Assembly: GCF_006476605.1 (NCBI RefSeq) | Contig: NZ_ML636804.1 | Coordinates: forward strand, 309,400 to 373,399 | Direction: 5' to 3' | Source of the DNA: Brucella gallinifaecis | Lineage (GTDB): Bacteria; Pseudomonadota; Alphaproteobacteria; Rhizobiales; Rhizobiaceae | DNA: 64,000 nucleotides | Shown here: in pieces, positions 56,055 through 64,000 of the stretch | Numbering within the stretch: the first letter of the stretch is position 1 | Layout: each line of letters opens with the position of its first letter | Program-made: the position numbers and the translations under genes | The notes under the pieces: model-generated | The model's database searches: none | What the model was told of the DNA's origin: nothing | What the model saw: the letters and a program-made list of their open reading frames with translations, nothing else

Positions 56055-57447
56055 TCATCAGCTACAAACGACCTTTCAGCATTTGCGGCAAAGCTGGCTC
56101 AATAATCGACCGGCCTATGAACAACGCATTGACGATTTACGCCTTTTGCGCAAAGTCCTGCATGAACGTCTTGATGAGATGGCAAAGGCCATTCATGCAG
56201 ATTTTGGCAACCGTTCGGTTCACGAGACATTGCTTGGCGAAGCCAGTGTGGTTTTTGCAGAAATAGATCATGCTCTGCACAATCTCAAACGCTGGATGAA
56301 GCCACAGCGTAGAAAAGCAGGCTGGAAGCTCTGGCCTGCCAAGGCAGAAATTCGTTTTATGCCACTGGGTGTTGTTGGCATCATTGCGCCATGGAATTAC
56401 CCGGTCAATCTTGCACTGGCGCCTCTGGTGGCGGCGATAGCTGCTGGAAACCATGTTTTTCTCAAACCATCCGAACACACACCACAGACCTCGGAGTTTC
56501 TGCGCAAACTAATCGCTGATGTGTTTCCACAAGACCGGGCAAGCGTTATTCCGGGCGATGCCACATTGTCCGCAGCGTTTTCCGCTTTGCCTTTTGATCA
56601 TCTGTTCTTCACGGGATCCACGACTGTTGGCCGCAAGATTATGAAAGCCGCAGCCGAAAACCTCACACCTGTCACATTGGAGCTGGGTGGAAAATCACCT
56701 GCAATCATCAGCGAGAACGCCAATCTCAGACGCGCGGTAGCATCCATCGCCACAGGCAAATATTTTAATTCAGGTCAAACCTGCATCGCACCCGATTATG
56801 TACTGATCCATCAAAACAAACGCGATGCCTTTATAGCCTTGCTGCGCGAGGAAACCCAAAACCGCTATAGCGGCGACACGGCAATTGCAGATCGCACAAC
56901 AATCATCAATGACATACAATATCAGCGCCTCACAGCCTTGCTAAGAGATGCAAAGGACAAATGTGAGAAGCTCATCCCGCTTCTGGATGAAACCGCGACA
57001 CCAAAAACGCCGCGCCTGATGACGCCGACACTCATTCTTGAGCCAGCTCCTGACAGCACAATCATGAATGAAGAAATCTTCGGTCCACTGTTACCCATCA
57101 TCAGCTATCGATCAATCGATGAGGCAATCGCCGTTATATTAAAACATGAACGCCCTCTGGCGCTTTATTGCTTCAGCGACAACACAGCGGAAATAGAAAC
57201 CATACTCTCGCATATTGTTGCGGGTGGCGTCTGCATCAATGATACGCTCTATCATTTTGCCTGCGCTGATCTGCCTTTTGGTGGCGTCGGGCATAGCGGT
57301 ATGGGGCATTATCACGGTCGGGAAGGCTTTCAGACCTTCTCGAAAGCCATGCCAATATTGACAAAATACGCACCTGCATCAACCGATCTGATCAAACCGC
57401 CCTATAGCGGCCTGACTGATCGCATCATCCGTTTCATCGCAAGATAA
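56044..57447 (+). CDS. Aldehyde dehydrogenase (coniferyl aldehyde dehydrogenase-like)
   Basis: A 467-residue NAD(P)-dependent enzyme. Motifs: IIAPWNYPVNLALAPL, FTGSTTVGRKIMKAA, LELGGKSPAII and SGQTCIAPDYVLI with the catalytic Cys, and EEIFGPLLPI. It belongs to the class-3 or CalB group for long-chain or aromatic aldehydes. Coupled to the YhhN-like gene, whose product would release fatty aldehydes: a fitting pair. Confidence 0.9.
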   Translation: MSADHQLQTTFQHLRQSWLNNRPAYEQRIDDLRLLRKVLHERLDEMAKAIHADFGNRSVHETLLGEASVVFAEIDHALHNLKRWMKPQRRKAGWKLWPAKAEIRFMPLGVVGIIAPWNYPVNLALAPLVAAIAAGNHVFLKPSEHTPQTSEFLRKLIADVFPQDRASVIPGDATLSAAFSALPFDHLFFTGSTTVGRKIMKAAAENLTPVTLELGGKSPAIISENANLRRAVASIATGKYFNSGQTCIAPDYVLIHQNKRDAFIALLREETQNRYSGDTAIADRTTIINDIQYQRLTALLRDAKDKCEKLIPLLDETATPKTPRLMTPTLILEPAPDSTIMNEEIFGPLLPIISYRSIDEAIAVILKHERPLALYCFSDNTAEIETILSHIVAGGVCINDTLYHFACADLPFGGVGHSGMGHYHGREGFQTFSKAMPILTKYAPASTDLIKPPYSGLTDRIIRFIAR

Positions 57448-57564
57448 AATGCTCTAAAAATATAATTATAGGCCGAAAGCGCAGCAAACCTGTTTTTCAA
57501 CCAGCAAAATGCCCTATTTATAGGGACAACGATACTATTCATACATGACACAAGGCGGTAACGG

Positions 57565-58431
57565 GTGCAGAAAAAGAAAACTCCTGGTCGAATTTCCACC
57601 AAGATATTGACTGCTATCCGAAACCGGCCCGGTTTCAGGCCGCCTCTTGACGATGAGCCAGAGGGTGACATCACCATTGCATCCTATAATGTGCATAAAT
57701 GCATTGGGGTGGACAAGGTTTTCGATCCGCAACGCACGGCAGATGTAATCAGTGAAATTGATGCTGATGTGATTGCTTTGCAGGAAGCCGACAAGCGGTT
57801 TGGCGAGCGTTCGGGCCTGCTTGATCTCGGCCTGCTCGAGAAGCGTCACGGGCTTGTTCCGGTGCCAATCACCTCCACCATGCCGAAAGGCCATGGCTGG
57901 CATGGTAATATATTGTTGTTTCGCGAAGGGGTGGTGCGCAATGTGCGCCAGCTTGCACTCCCCGGTGTGGAACCGCGTGGCGCACTTGTTGCCGATCTGC
58001 AATTTTCGTCCGGTCCATTGCGGGTGATTGCTGCCCATCTTGGGCTTTTAAAGCGATCCCGCGAACAACAGGCCGAAAGCATTCTTTCTGCCTTGCAGGA
58101 AGCCGATACGCTGCCAACCCTTTTGATTGGCGACCTCAACGAATGGCGTATCGGCAAACGTTCATCACTGGCCTCTTTGAAGCCGGTCTTTGATCATGCT
58201 GAAACGGCGGTACCGAGCTTTCCGTCACGGTTTCCGGTCTTTGCACTGGATCGTGTGCTTGGAACGCCAAACAATCTGGTTACGGCAGTTGAAGTACACA
58301 ATACGCCGCTTGCACGCGTGGCATCCGATCATCTGCCGATCAAAGCACATCTTGATCTGAGGACCGCTTCTAAGCTTCTGGAAGAGTTCAACCCATCTTT
58401 GCTGACAGATAATTCAAGCGGCCAGAGCTAG
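57565..58431 (+). CDS. Endonuclease/exonuclease/phosphatase family protein
   Basis: A 288-residue protein starting with GTG. Motifs of the DNase I-like fold: ITIASYNVHKCIGVDKVFD, DVIALQEADKRFGERSG, LIGDLNEWR and ASDHLPIKAHLDL. Related genes often accompany cardiolipin synthase genes. Substrate not known. Confidence 0.88.
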   Translation: MQKKKTPGRISTKILTAIRNRPGFRPPLDDEPEGDITIASYNVHKCIGVDKVFDPQRTADVISEIDADVIALQEADKRFGERSGLLDLGLLEKRHGLVPVPITSTMPKGHGWHGNILLFREGVVRNVRQLALPGVEPRGALVADLQFSSGPLRVIAAHLGLLKRSREQQAESILSALQEADTLPTLLIGDLNEWRIGKRSSLASLKPVFDHAETAVPSFPSRFPVFALDRVLGTPNNLVTAVEVHNTPLARVASDHLPIKAHLDLRTASKLLEEFNPSLLTDNSSGQS

Positions 58432-58445
58432 GGTCCTGACGCTAA
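58432..58445. repeat. Partial GGGTCCTGACNCT palindrome
   Basis: Directly after the stop codon, gggtcctgacgct, one base off the MITE end sequence. Confidence 0.3.
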
Positions 58446-58455
58446 ACATTTCCAG

Positions 58456-59415
58456 TCAAACACTGCCTTTGAAGAACTGATTAACCTGACGGCGTAAAAC
58501 AGAGGGCGTAAAGCCGAAATGATTTCGAAATGTTCTGCTGAAATAGGCAGGATCATCAAAGCCGGCATTATATGCAATCTGCGTAATTCCAGATGGATCG
58601 CCACGCACGATTGCGGATCGTGCCATTTCAAGCCTGCGCTGTAACAAATAGCGAGAAAAGGTCGTGTTTTCCCGTTTGAACAGTTTCTGAATTGCCCGCG
58701 AGGTGACGCCCTCAGTTTGCGCCAATTGTATTATAGAAAATTCGCTATTCGAAATCTGCGCTTCGATTTGTGCTTTAATCGCATCCATTCTTTTTATCGT
58801 AGAAACCTGCTTATTCTGGGCTTGCAGGTTATCGACCAGCATTGGCAGTAGCTGATAAAAGTGCTGAACCATTGTCGATGCATTGCGCTCGTTTTGATGT
58901 TCATGCTGAAGAAGATAGCCTGCATAGGTAACGAGTAGCTGTAAAGGTAGATTTGTGAAGGGCATGGATTGCCCGAAAAGCCTGTCAATGTCGGGCACTT
59001 CCTGTAAAACAGCTTTTTTAGGCATATAAGCGCAATCAAGGCGCCCACCAGTCGGCAATGTCAGCAGAAGCGGTGCGTCGGAGGGGATAAAAGTTACATC
59101 ACCCCGAGCCAGATTAATCAGATGATGCCCTTGTTCAACCGAAGCAGGGCAGCTCATTGAACGCAGGATTAAAATTCCAGCTTCTCGCGACCCCGGTGCT
59201 GACAGGAAAGTTCGCTTGAGCGGAAAATAAATTGTCGTCAAAGATAGCTCAGGATGTTTCCAAAACAGCCCGCGTACCGACGATAGATCTGCATCAGACT
59301 GCTTTATAAGCGGTGTTCCCATAATATCGCGCAGCATCATGAGACATGGTTGCAGACCATCTGTCATGCTGGAAGCCATATTCCGGAACTTTTGCGGCCT
59401 GATCGCTTTTGTCAT
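58456..59415 (-). CDS. AraC-family regulator, divergent to siderophore receptor
   Basis: A 319-residue regulator with a C-terminal double helix-turn-helix (QLAQTEGVTSRAIQKLFKRE, GITQIAYNAGFDDPAYFSRTFRNHFGFTPS). The N-terminal half is a ligand domain. Such regulators (PchR type) switch on siderophore uptake when the ferri-siderophore enters; the divergent receptor gene supports this. Confidence 0.85.
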   Translation of the reverse strand: MTKAIRPQKFRNMASSMTDGLQPCLMMLRDIMGTPLIKQSDADLSSVRGLFWKHPELSLTTIYFPLKRTFLSAPGSREAGILILRSMSCPASVEQGHHLINLARGDVTFIPSDAPLLLTLPTGGRLDCAYMPKKAVLQEVPDIDRLFGQSMPFTNLPLQLLVTYAGYLLQHEHQNERNASTMVQHFYQLLPMLVDNLQAQNKQVSTIKRMDAIKAQIEAQISNSEFSIIQLAQTEGVTSRAIQKLFKRENTTFSRYLLQRRLEMARSAIVRGDPSGITQIAYNAGFDDPAYFSRTFRNHFGFTPSVLRRQVNQFFKGSV

Positions 59416-59575
59416 CTCAACTCTGTACAGTCTTCAAGGTTCACTTGAGTCCTGTTCATGTTCGCATTTCTCCAAGCAAGGTTCTTATCGATTAATTAAA
59501 TATGACTGTAAAGGTCTTGTTTGACAATCGCGCATAGGGGCGAAGCCATGTGTCTTCGCTTTTTCGGAGAAAATA

Positions 59576-61837
59576 ATGCACAATAAATATCGCGGTGTTT
59601 CGCTTCTCACACTGGTTGCTATCGGGAGCATGGCTGGACAAGCCCCGGCCCAGGATAAGGCTCAGGATAAGGCCCAGGATAAGGTTCAGTCTGAACAATC
59701 TTCAGCCGAAACGAGTGGCGTCATGGTTCTGGATACTATTGCCGTTACGGGCAGCCGTGGTGGACAGCAGATTTCCGAAACCGCTCGCACGATTTATGTT
59801 GTTGACGCCCAGCAAATCGAAATGCGTGCCCGCTCGGGTGAGACTATTCAGCAAATTCTTGCGCAGGAAGTACCCAGTTTCGACCCGGCCAGTCAGGGTG
59901 CGCGTACATCTTACGGGCAAAATCTCCGTGGACGTACAGCACTTGTGTTGATTGATGGTATTTCGATGAATTCAGCGCGTGGATTGAGTCGTCAGTTTGA
60001 TTCAATCGATCCCTTCAACATTGAGCGTATTGAAGTTCTGTCCGGCGCGACTTCGCTTTATGGTGGCAATGCCACCGGCGGGATCATCAATATCATTACA
60101 AAAAAGGGCAAAGATGCGCCGGCAGGCCTGCATGGTGAAGTTACTGCCGGTATTGAGAGCGGATTCAGAACAAGCCAGGACTTTGACCGCAATGGTGGCG
60201 CTGCCGTCACTTATAACAGTGAAGCCTGGGATGCGCGTCTTTCACTGGCCGGCAATCGAACCGGTGCGTTTTATGATGCAGATGGCACCATGATTGTTCC
60301 TGACATCACGCAGACATCGACAGCTTTCAATCAGCGGATTGATTTCATGGGCAGTGTCGGCTTCCAGATTGATGCCGACCGCAGGCTTGAAGTCACAGGC
60401 CAGCTTTTCAATTCGGAGCAGAAATCCGATTACAGCGTTTATTTTGGGCAGAATCTTGCCGGTTTGCGCAATCCGGCATTGATTGAAACGCGCGACGATT
60501 ATAATTCGGATTTCAATCCGCGTACACGTCGCGCCATGCTCAATGCGACCTACACCGATAATGACTTCTTTGGTCAGCAATTGCTGTTGCAGGGCTTTTA
60601 TCGCAGCGAACAGATGAATTTTCATCCATTTCCCAGCTCTACCTATTTCTACGGCAGTTCTCAGGATACGGATTATTACGGTATGAAAGCTGCAATCATT
60701 TCCGAGCCTACAGAAAAACTGAATATTACATATGGCATCGATGCGGATCGGGATTCGCTTTCATCCAGTCAGAATATATTCAATATGAATAAAGCCCTTG
60801 CCAGTGGCGCAATGAACTTTGAAACCATAGGCGTAACAGGTCTTTATCCTAAAATCGACGTCACCAATCTGGCGGGCTTTGTAGAAGGTTCCTATAAGGC
60901 GACCGACCGCCTGACATTCAGTGGTGGTGTTCGTTATCAATACACCAAGACCAAAGTTGGTGATTTTGTCGGTGCCGCCCAGCAAATTGCAATTTTGAAT
61001 GGGCTGGCTTCTTCGGCAGATGCCATGTCTGGTGGCGATGTGGATTACGATGCGTTTCTATTTAACGCTGGTGCAACCTATAGTTTGACCGATACGCAGC
61101 AGGTTTATGCAAATTTCAGTCAGGGGTTTGAACTTCCAGACCCTGCGAAATATTACGGATATGGCGTCTATGCCTTATCGGGTGGGCATTATAACCTGCT
61201 GAGCAGCGTCAATGTATCAGATTCAGCACTTGAAGCGATCAAGACCAATTCTTTTGAAATTGGTTATCGTCTTGATGACGGAACTTACAATCTTGAAGCA
61301 GCGGGCTTTTATTCTACCTCTGACAGATCGATTGTGCTCAACCGCACCACTCTTGCTGTCGAAGTGCAGGATAATGACAGACGCGTATATGGCTTTGAGG
61401 GCCGGGCTGGCATGAAACTCAGCCATGGCTTTGACATTGGTGTGCTGGGGCAGTGGGTAAAAACTGAAGTCAAGAACGATGGTGACTGGGTTAAGGATAC
61501 GATCGGCAGCGCCAGTGTATCCAAGCTTGGTGGTCATATCGGCTGGGGCAATGACCAGCTAAATCTCCGCCTGCAAGGGCAGCATGTCTTCAACCTTGAT
61601 GACCATGCCGGATATGAAATCGAAGGATATACGCTGTTTGATTTGATGGGTTCTTATCGAGTTGAAAAATTCGATACGACGATCAATTTCGGTGTCCTGA
61701 ATTTGCTCAATAAAGAATATAATACGGTTTGGGGTTCGCGTGCCAAGGCTCTTTACAGTGCTTTGGCTCCTGAAGAAATCTTCGACTATAAAGGCCGCGG
61801 TCGAACCTTTGCGCTTTCTGTAAGCAAGAAATTCTGA
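59576..61837 (+). CDS. TonB-dependent siderophore receptor
   Basis: A 753-residue outer-membrane receptor. Signal peptide (MHNKYRGVSLLTLVAIGSMA), then an AQDK repeat at residues about 24-36, a TonB box region (DTIAVTGSRGGQ), the plug (LVLIDGISMNSARGL; GNATGGIINIITKKG) and a beta-barrel ending in F. It imports a ferric siderophore with TonB-ExbBD. Its stop overlaps the MFS start by one base. Siderophore unknown. Confidence 0.9.
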   Translation: MHNKYRGVSLLTLVAIGSMAGQAPAQDKAQDKAQDKVQSEQSSAETSGVMVLDTIAVTGSRGGQQISETARTIYVVDAQQIEMRARSGETIQQILAQEVPSFDPASQGARTSYGQNLRGRTALVLIDGISMNSARGLSRQFDSIDPFNIERIEVLSGATSLYGGNATGGIINIITKKGKDAPAGLHGEVTAGIESGFRTSQDFDRNGGAAVTYNSEAWDARLSLAGNRTGAFYDADGTMIVPDITQTSTAFNQRIDFMGSVGFQIDADRRLEVTGQLFNSEQKSDYSVYFGQNLAGLRNPALIETRDDYNSDFNPRTRRAMLNATYTDNDFFGQQLLLQGFYRSEQMNFHPFPSSTYFYGSSQDTDYYGMKAAIISEPTEKLNITYGIDADRDSLSSSQNIFNMNKALASGAMNFETIGVTGLYPKIDVTNLAGFVEGSYKATDRLTFSGGVRYQYTKTKVGDFVGAAQQIAILNGLASSADAMSGGDVDYDAFLFNAGATYSLTDTQQVYANFSQGFELPDPAKYYGYGVYALSGGHYNLLSSVNVSDSALEAIKTNSFEIGYRLDDGTYNLEAAGFYSTSDRSIVLNRTTLAVEVQDNDRRVYGFEGRAGMKLSHGFDIGVLGQWVKTEVKNDGDWVKDTIGSASVSKLGGHIGWGNDQLNLRLQGQHVFNLDDHAGYEIEGYTLFDLMGSYRVEKFDTTINFGVLNLLNKEYNTVWGSRAKALYSALAPEEIFDYKGRGRTFALSVSKKF

Positions 61838-63090
61838 TGACTGATCCATTTATGTCGTCTATCGAAAAGCCAAAAGGCGCCTATGCGCGCCTTTACGCTG
61901 TGCTTGGTGGTCTTTATCTCGCACAAGGGATACCAACCTACCTTTTGCTTGTGGCCTTGCCGCCTTTGATGCGCGAGTCGGGTGCGTCGCGCACGGCAAT
62001 CGGCTTATTTTACCTTCTGATGATTCCACTTATTGCCAAGTTCGCTATCGCGCCTCTGGTCGATCGCTATCCACTTATCAAAAAATGGGGACATCGCAGA
62101 AGCTGGGTCATTGTCACGCAGATTGTTGTTTCTCTCGGCATTGCCAGTATGACGCTGGTTGAGCCGCAACAGGCGGGCGCTTTATTTGTAATCTGCTTTT
62201 GTATTACGCTCTTGTCGTCATTGCAGGATATTGCAACAGACGGATATGCGGTCCGTCACCTCAATGATGAGAGCCGTGCTACGGGCAATGCAATTCAGGC
62301 AGGTGCTGTGGCTCTCGGTGTCATCATGGGTGGAACGCTTGCGCTGGTTCTTTTTCATAAGATTGGCTGGCGACCGACTATATTGATCATTGCTGCTCTT
62401 TCTCTGCTTCCACTGCTTGCCGCACTCTGGATGGATGAAAAAAGAGATACAACATTCAATGAGACCGCGCCCCGACCCAGTCTGAAGCGGTTTTTCGAGC
62501 AGCCAAGTGCCTGGTACATCCTTTGTTTTGCTCTGACCTATCGGGCAAGTGAAGGCATGGTGCGAGGGATGGAAGGGACGTATCTTGTTGATATCGGCCT
62601 GCCGCTGTCCTGGATCGGTTATCTCTCAGGTGCATCTGCCGCAACAGCGGGGCTGATTGGCGCCGCGCTGGCTGCAATATTGATCCGCGTGACGGGACTT
62701 TTCTCTACGCTTATCATTCTCGGACTTGCGCGTAGCATCTGCTTTCTGGCCCTTACCTTCAATGCAGGTGAAATCTGGCCGGGTATGGAGGTTGCAATGG
62801 CTGCTTCCGCATTTCAAACCTTTCTACGATATATGGAACTGGTGGCGATGTATTCGCTTTTCATGAAGTTTGCGTCGTCAGACCAGCCTGGCACGGATTT
62901 TACAATCCTCGCCTGCGCAGAATTGTTAATCTATCTTGTGGGATCGTCAGTGGCAGGTTTTCTTGCCGATAAATTTGGTTATACGGATCTCTTTATGCTG
63001 GCAACGTTGCTATCTGTTCTTGGGATCACCATAACATTCTTTATATTGCGAAAACTGAGTAATCATACAGAGGCGCTGCGCTCGACCTAG
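61837..63090 (+). CDS. MFS-type siderophore permease (RhtX/FptX-like)
   Basis: A 417-residue transporter with 12 predicted spans. GLYLAQGIPTYLLLVALPPL, SSLQDIATDGYAVRHL and MEGTYLVDIGLPLSWIGYLS fit the RhtX/FptX/AmpG-like group that moves siderophores across the inner membrane as a single protein. With the receptor and AraC gene it makes a compact uptake cassette with no ABC transporter. Confidence 0.85.
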   Translation: MTDPFMSSIEKPKGAYARLYAVLGGLYLAQGIPTYLLLVALPPLMRESGASRTAIGLFYLLMIPLIAKFAIAPLVDRYPLIKKWGHRRSWVIVTQIVVSLGIASMTLVEPQQAGALFVICFCITLLSSLQDIATDGYAVRHLNDESRATGNAIQAGAVALGVIMGGTLALVLFHKIGWRPTILIIAALSLLPLLAALWMDEKRDTTFNETAPRPSLKRFFEQPSAWYILCFALTYRASEGMVRGMEGTYLVDIGLPLSWIGYLSGASAATAGLIGAALAAILIRVTGLFSTLIILGLARSICFLALTFNAGEIWPGMEVAMAASAFQTFLRYMELVAMYSLFMKFASSDQPGTDFTILACAELLIYLVGSSVAGFLADKFGYTDLFMLATLLSVLGITITFFILRKLSNHTEALRST

Positions 63091-63719
63091 TTTCGTTATA
63101 GTGGCTCATTTGCAGGACTTACTGCTGTGGCGAAACTGTAATTCGTAACAGTTTGGAGCAGGGCTTTGATCGGATGAAGAAGATCTGGTGATAGGTGCTT
63201 TAATGAAAGCCAATCCAATCCGGCAACCAAAGCCATTGGCAATAGATTGACGGTTACTCAAATGCCATGTGCAGACATTCGCCCTTGAGTATAAATCGTC
63301 AATCCAATTCGAGGTCATAAATCGAAAATTAGAGCCAGAAACTCTCCATCAAATCAGGGTAAATTCAGTGCCATTGTTACGGCCAGAACCCTGCTGATCA
63401 CCTCGCTAATATCAAACTGATTGCTGCCCGCATCTGCTGCGTTAGTCTGTGAATCTGTGCTCAAAACCCACTTTTAAATATCATAATCTGGTCACATTTT
63501 TACAACTTTAAAGTGATTCGCAGTGGTCTCGTTAGGGGATGCTTTAAGATAAAATCGAGCATATAAAATATTAGTAGAATGAAGTAATCATAATTAGCGC
63601 ACAAATTAAATTAATAAAATCAATATGTTATGAAACTCGTTAAATATTTAATAAGTCTTGTATAAAACTTTATATTATGTATTAATAATTAAAACATGAA
63701 TTATATAAGGTTTGATGGC
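63091..63719. other. AT-rich intergenic region
   Basis: Some 630 bp, very AT-rich from 63480 on. A 36-codon minus-strand frame at 63354-63464 (TTG start) has protein-like composition but no ribosome site or family. No gene supported. Confidence 0.5.
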
Positions 63720-64000
63720 ATGTACCAATGCTCACCAAAGTACCTTAGTTCAGTATGTGTTAAGTTTAGTTTTTTTCTCCTCTTATTACTTACAATTGTT
63801 TTTTCCAGTAACTCTAATGCGCAGGTCGGCATTGGTTTTACGGATGATGGTACATACACTGGTACTATAGGGTCAAATAAAGGTGCGCTTGAGGCATATA
63901 GATGCCCGGCAGGAACAGTATTGAGAGGTGGTTCGGTTTGTCTGAACAGTTTCGGGCGTTTCGTTAAGTGGATTTCCGCCGCGATTATGCCGCCACCATC
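63720..64000 (+). CDS. Secreted protein, 3' end outside window
   Basis: The frame from ATG 63720 is open to the window end (93 codons). Residues 1-36 are a signal peptide (FSFFLLLLLTIVFSSNSNAQ); the mature start is VGIGFTDDGTYTGTIGSNKG, then CPAGTVLRGGSVCLN. It is AT-rich and behind a long AT-rich leader. I cannot name the family. Confidence 0.55.
   Translation, partial: MYQCSPKYLSSVCVKFSFFLLLLLTIVFSSNSNAQVGIGFTDDGTYTGTIGSNKGALEAYRCPAGTVLRGGSVCLNSFGRFVKWISAAIMPPP

Noticed and set aside
63354..63464. A 36-codon minus-strand frame with a TTG start
   Set aside because: No ribosome site, no recognisable family and no partner gene; kept only as a note for the AT-rich gap.

Overview
The window is chromosomal DNA of an alphaproteobacterium of the order Hyphomicrobiales, most like the Brucellaceae (Brucella/Ochrobactrum and close relatives). 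The grounds are the housekeeping gene orders (hisD, UPF0262, a phosphatase, infA, maf, yacG, tRNA-Phe; and ubiE, ubiB, coaBC), the protein families, and the dispersed GAGC...GCTC intergenic repeats typical of rhizobial genomes. The genus cannot be fixed from the sequence alone.

Layout. 1-2.7 kb: end of a LacI-family regulator gene and an ABC exporter gene with a likely short leader peptide. 3.1-9.3 kb: a thiamine operon on the minus strand (thiD-thiO-thiS-thiG-thiE-thiY-tenA-thiX) behind a TPP riboswitch and a good sigma-70 promoter; no transporter ATPase gene follows. 9.5-11.6 kb: a PAS-GGDEF-EAL protein. 11.6-17.4 kb: copper ATPase copA with a CueR-type operator, a membrane PQQ glucose dehydrogenase, and cueR. 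17.4-24.2 kb: glutamate dehydrogenase and the sarcosine oxidase operon soxBDAG. 24.3-31.0 kb: an accessory catabolic region with an internally deleted CoA-transferase gene, an orphan solute-binding protein, and an L-fuconate pathway (lactonase, IclR regulator, SDR dehydrogenase, FAH hydrolase, FucD) whose middle holds fused remnants of lost genes. 31.1-39 kb: a DUF992 protein, bluB with a late amber codon, three small housekeeping genes, MITE copy 1, hisD, murA and two tRNAs. 39.2-43.1 kb: a FUSC protein and a trimeric autotransporter paired with an IalB-like protein. 43.4-54.6 kb: msrA, a GNAT gene, slyX, upp, ubiE-ubiB-coaBC (with a ribbon-helix-helix N-terminus on CoaBC), prfC, an HdeD-like gene, cardiolipin synthase and marC. 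54.6-64 kb: MITE copy 2 beside a transposase remnant, a YhhN-like gene, an aldehyde dehydrogenase, an endonuclease/phosphatase family protein, an AraC/TonB-receptor/RhtX-type siderophore uptake cassette, an AT-rich gap, and the start of a secreted protein.

How it works together. CueR and CopA form a self-contained copper response on either side of gcd. The thi operon joins thiazole and pyrimidine salvage with a precursor uptake system under TPP control. The fuconate genes would turn L-fuconolactone into pyruvate and lactate, but the first oxidation step and the transporter are not here, and scars suggest they were deleted. The most unusual elements are the two 265-266-bp inverted-repeat elements (MITEs) with TA flanks and correlated terminal changes, the autotransporter/IalB pair with a 16-residue head repeat, the RHH-CoaBC fusion, the deletion scars that keep translational coupling, and the bluB nonsense codon. 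No CRISPR array, prophage, rRNA operon or intact insertion sequence was seen.
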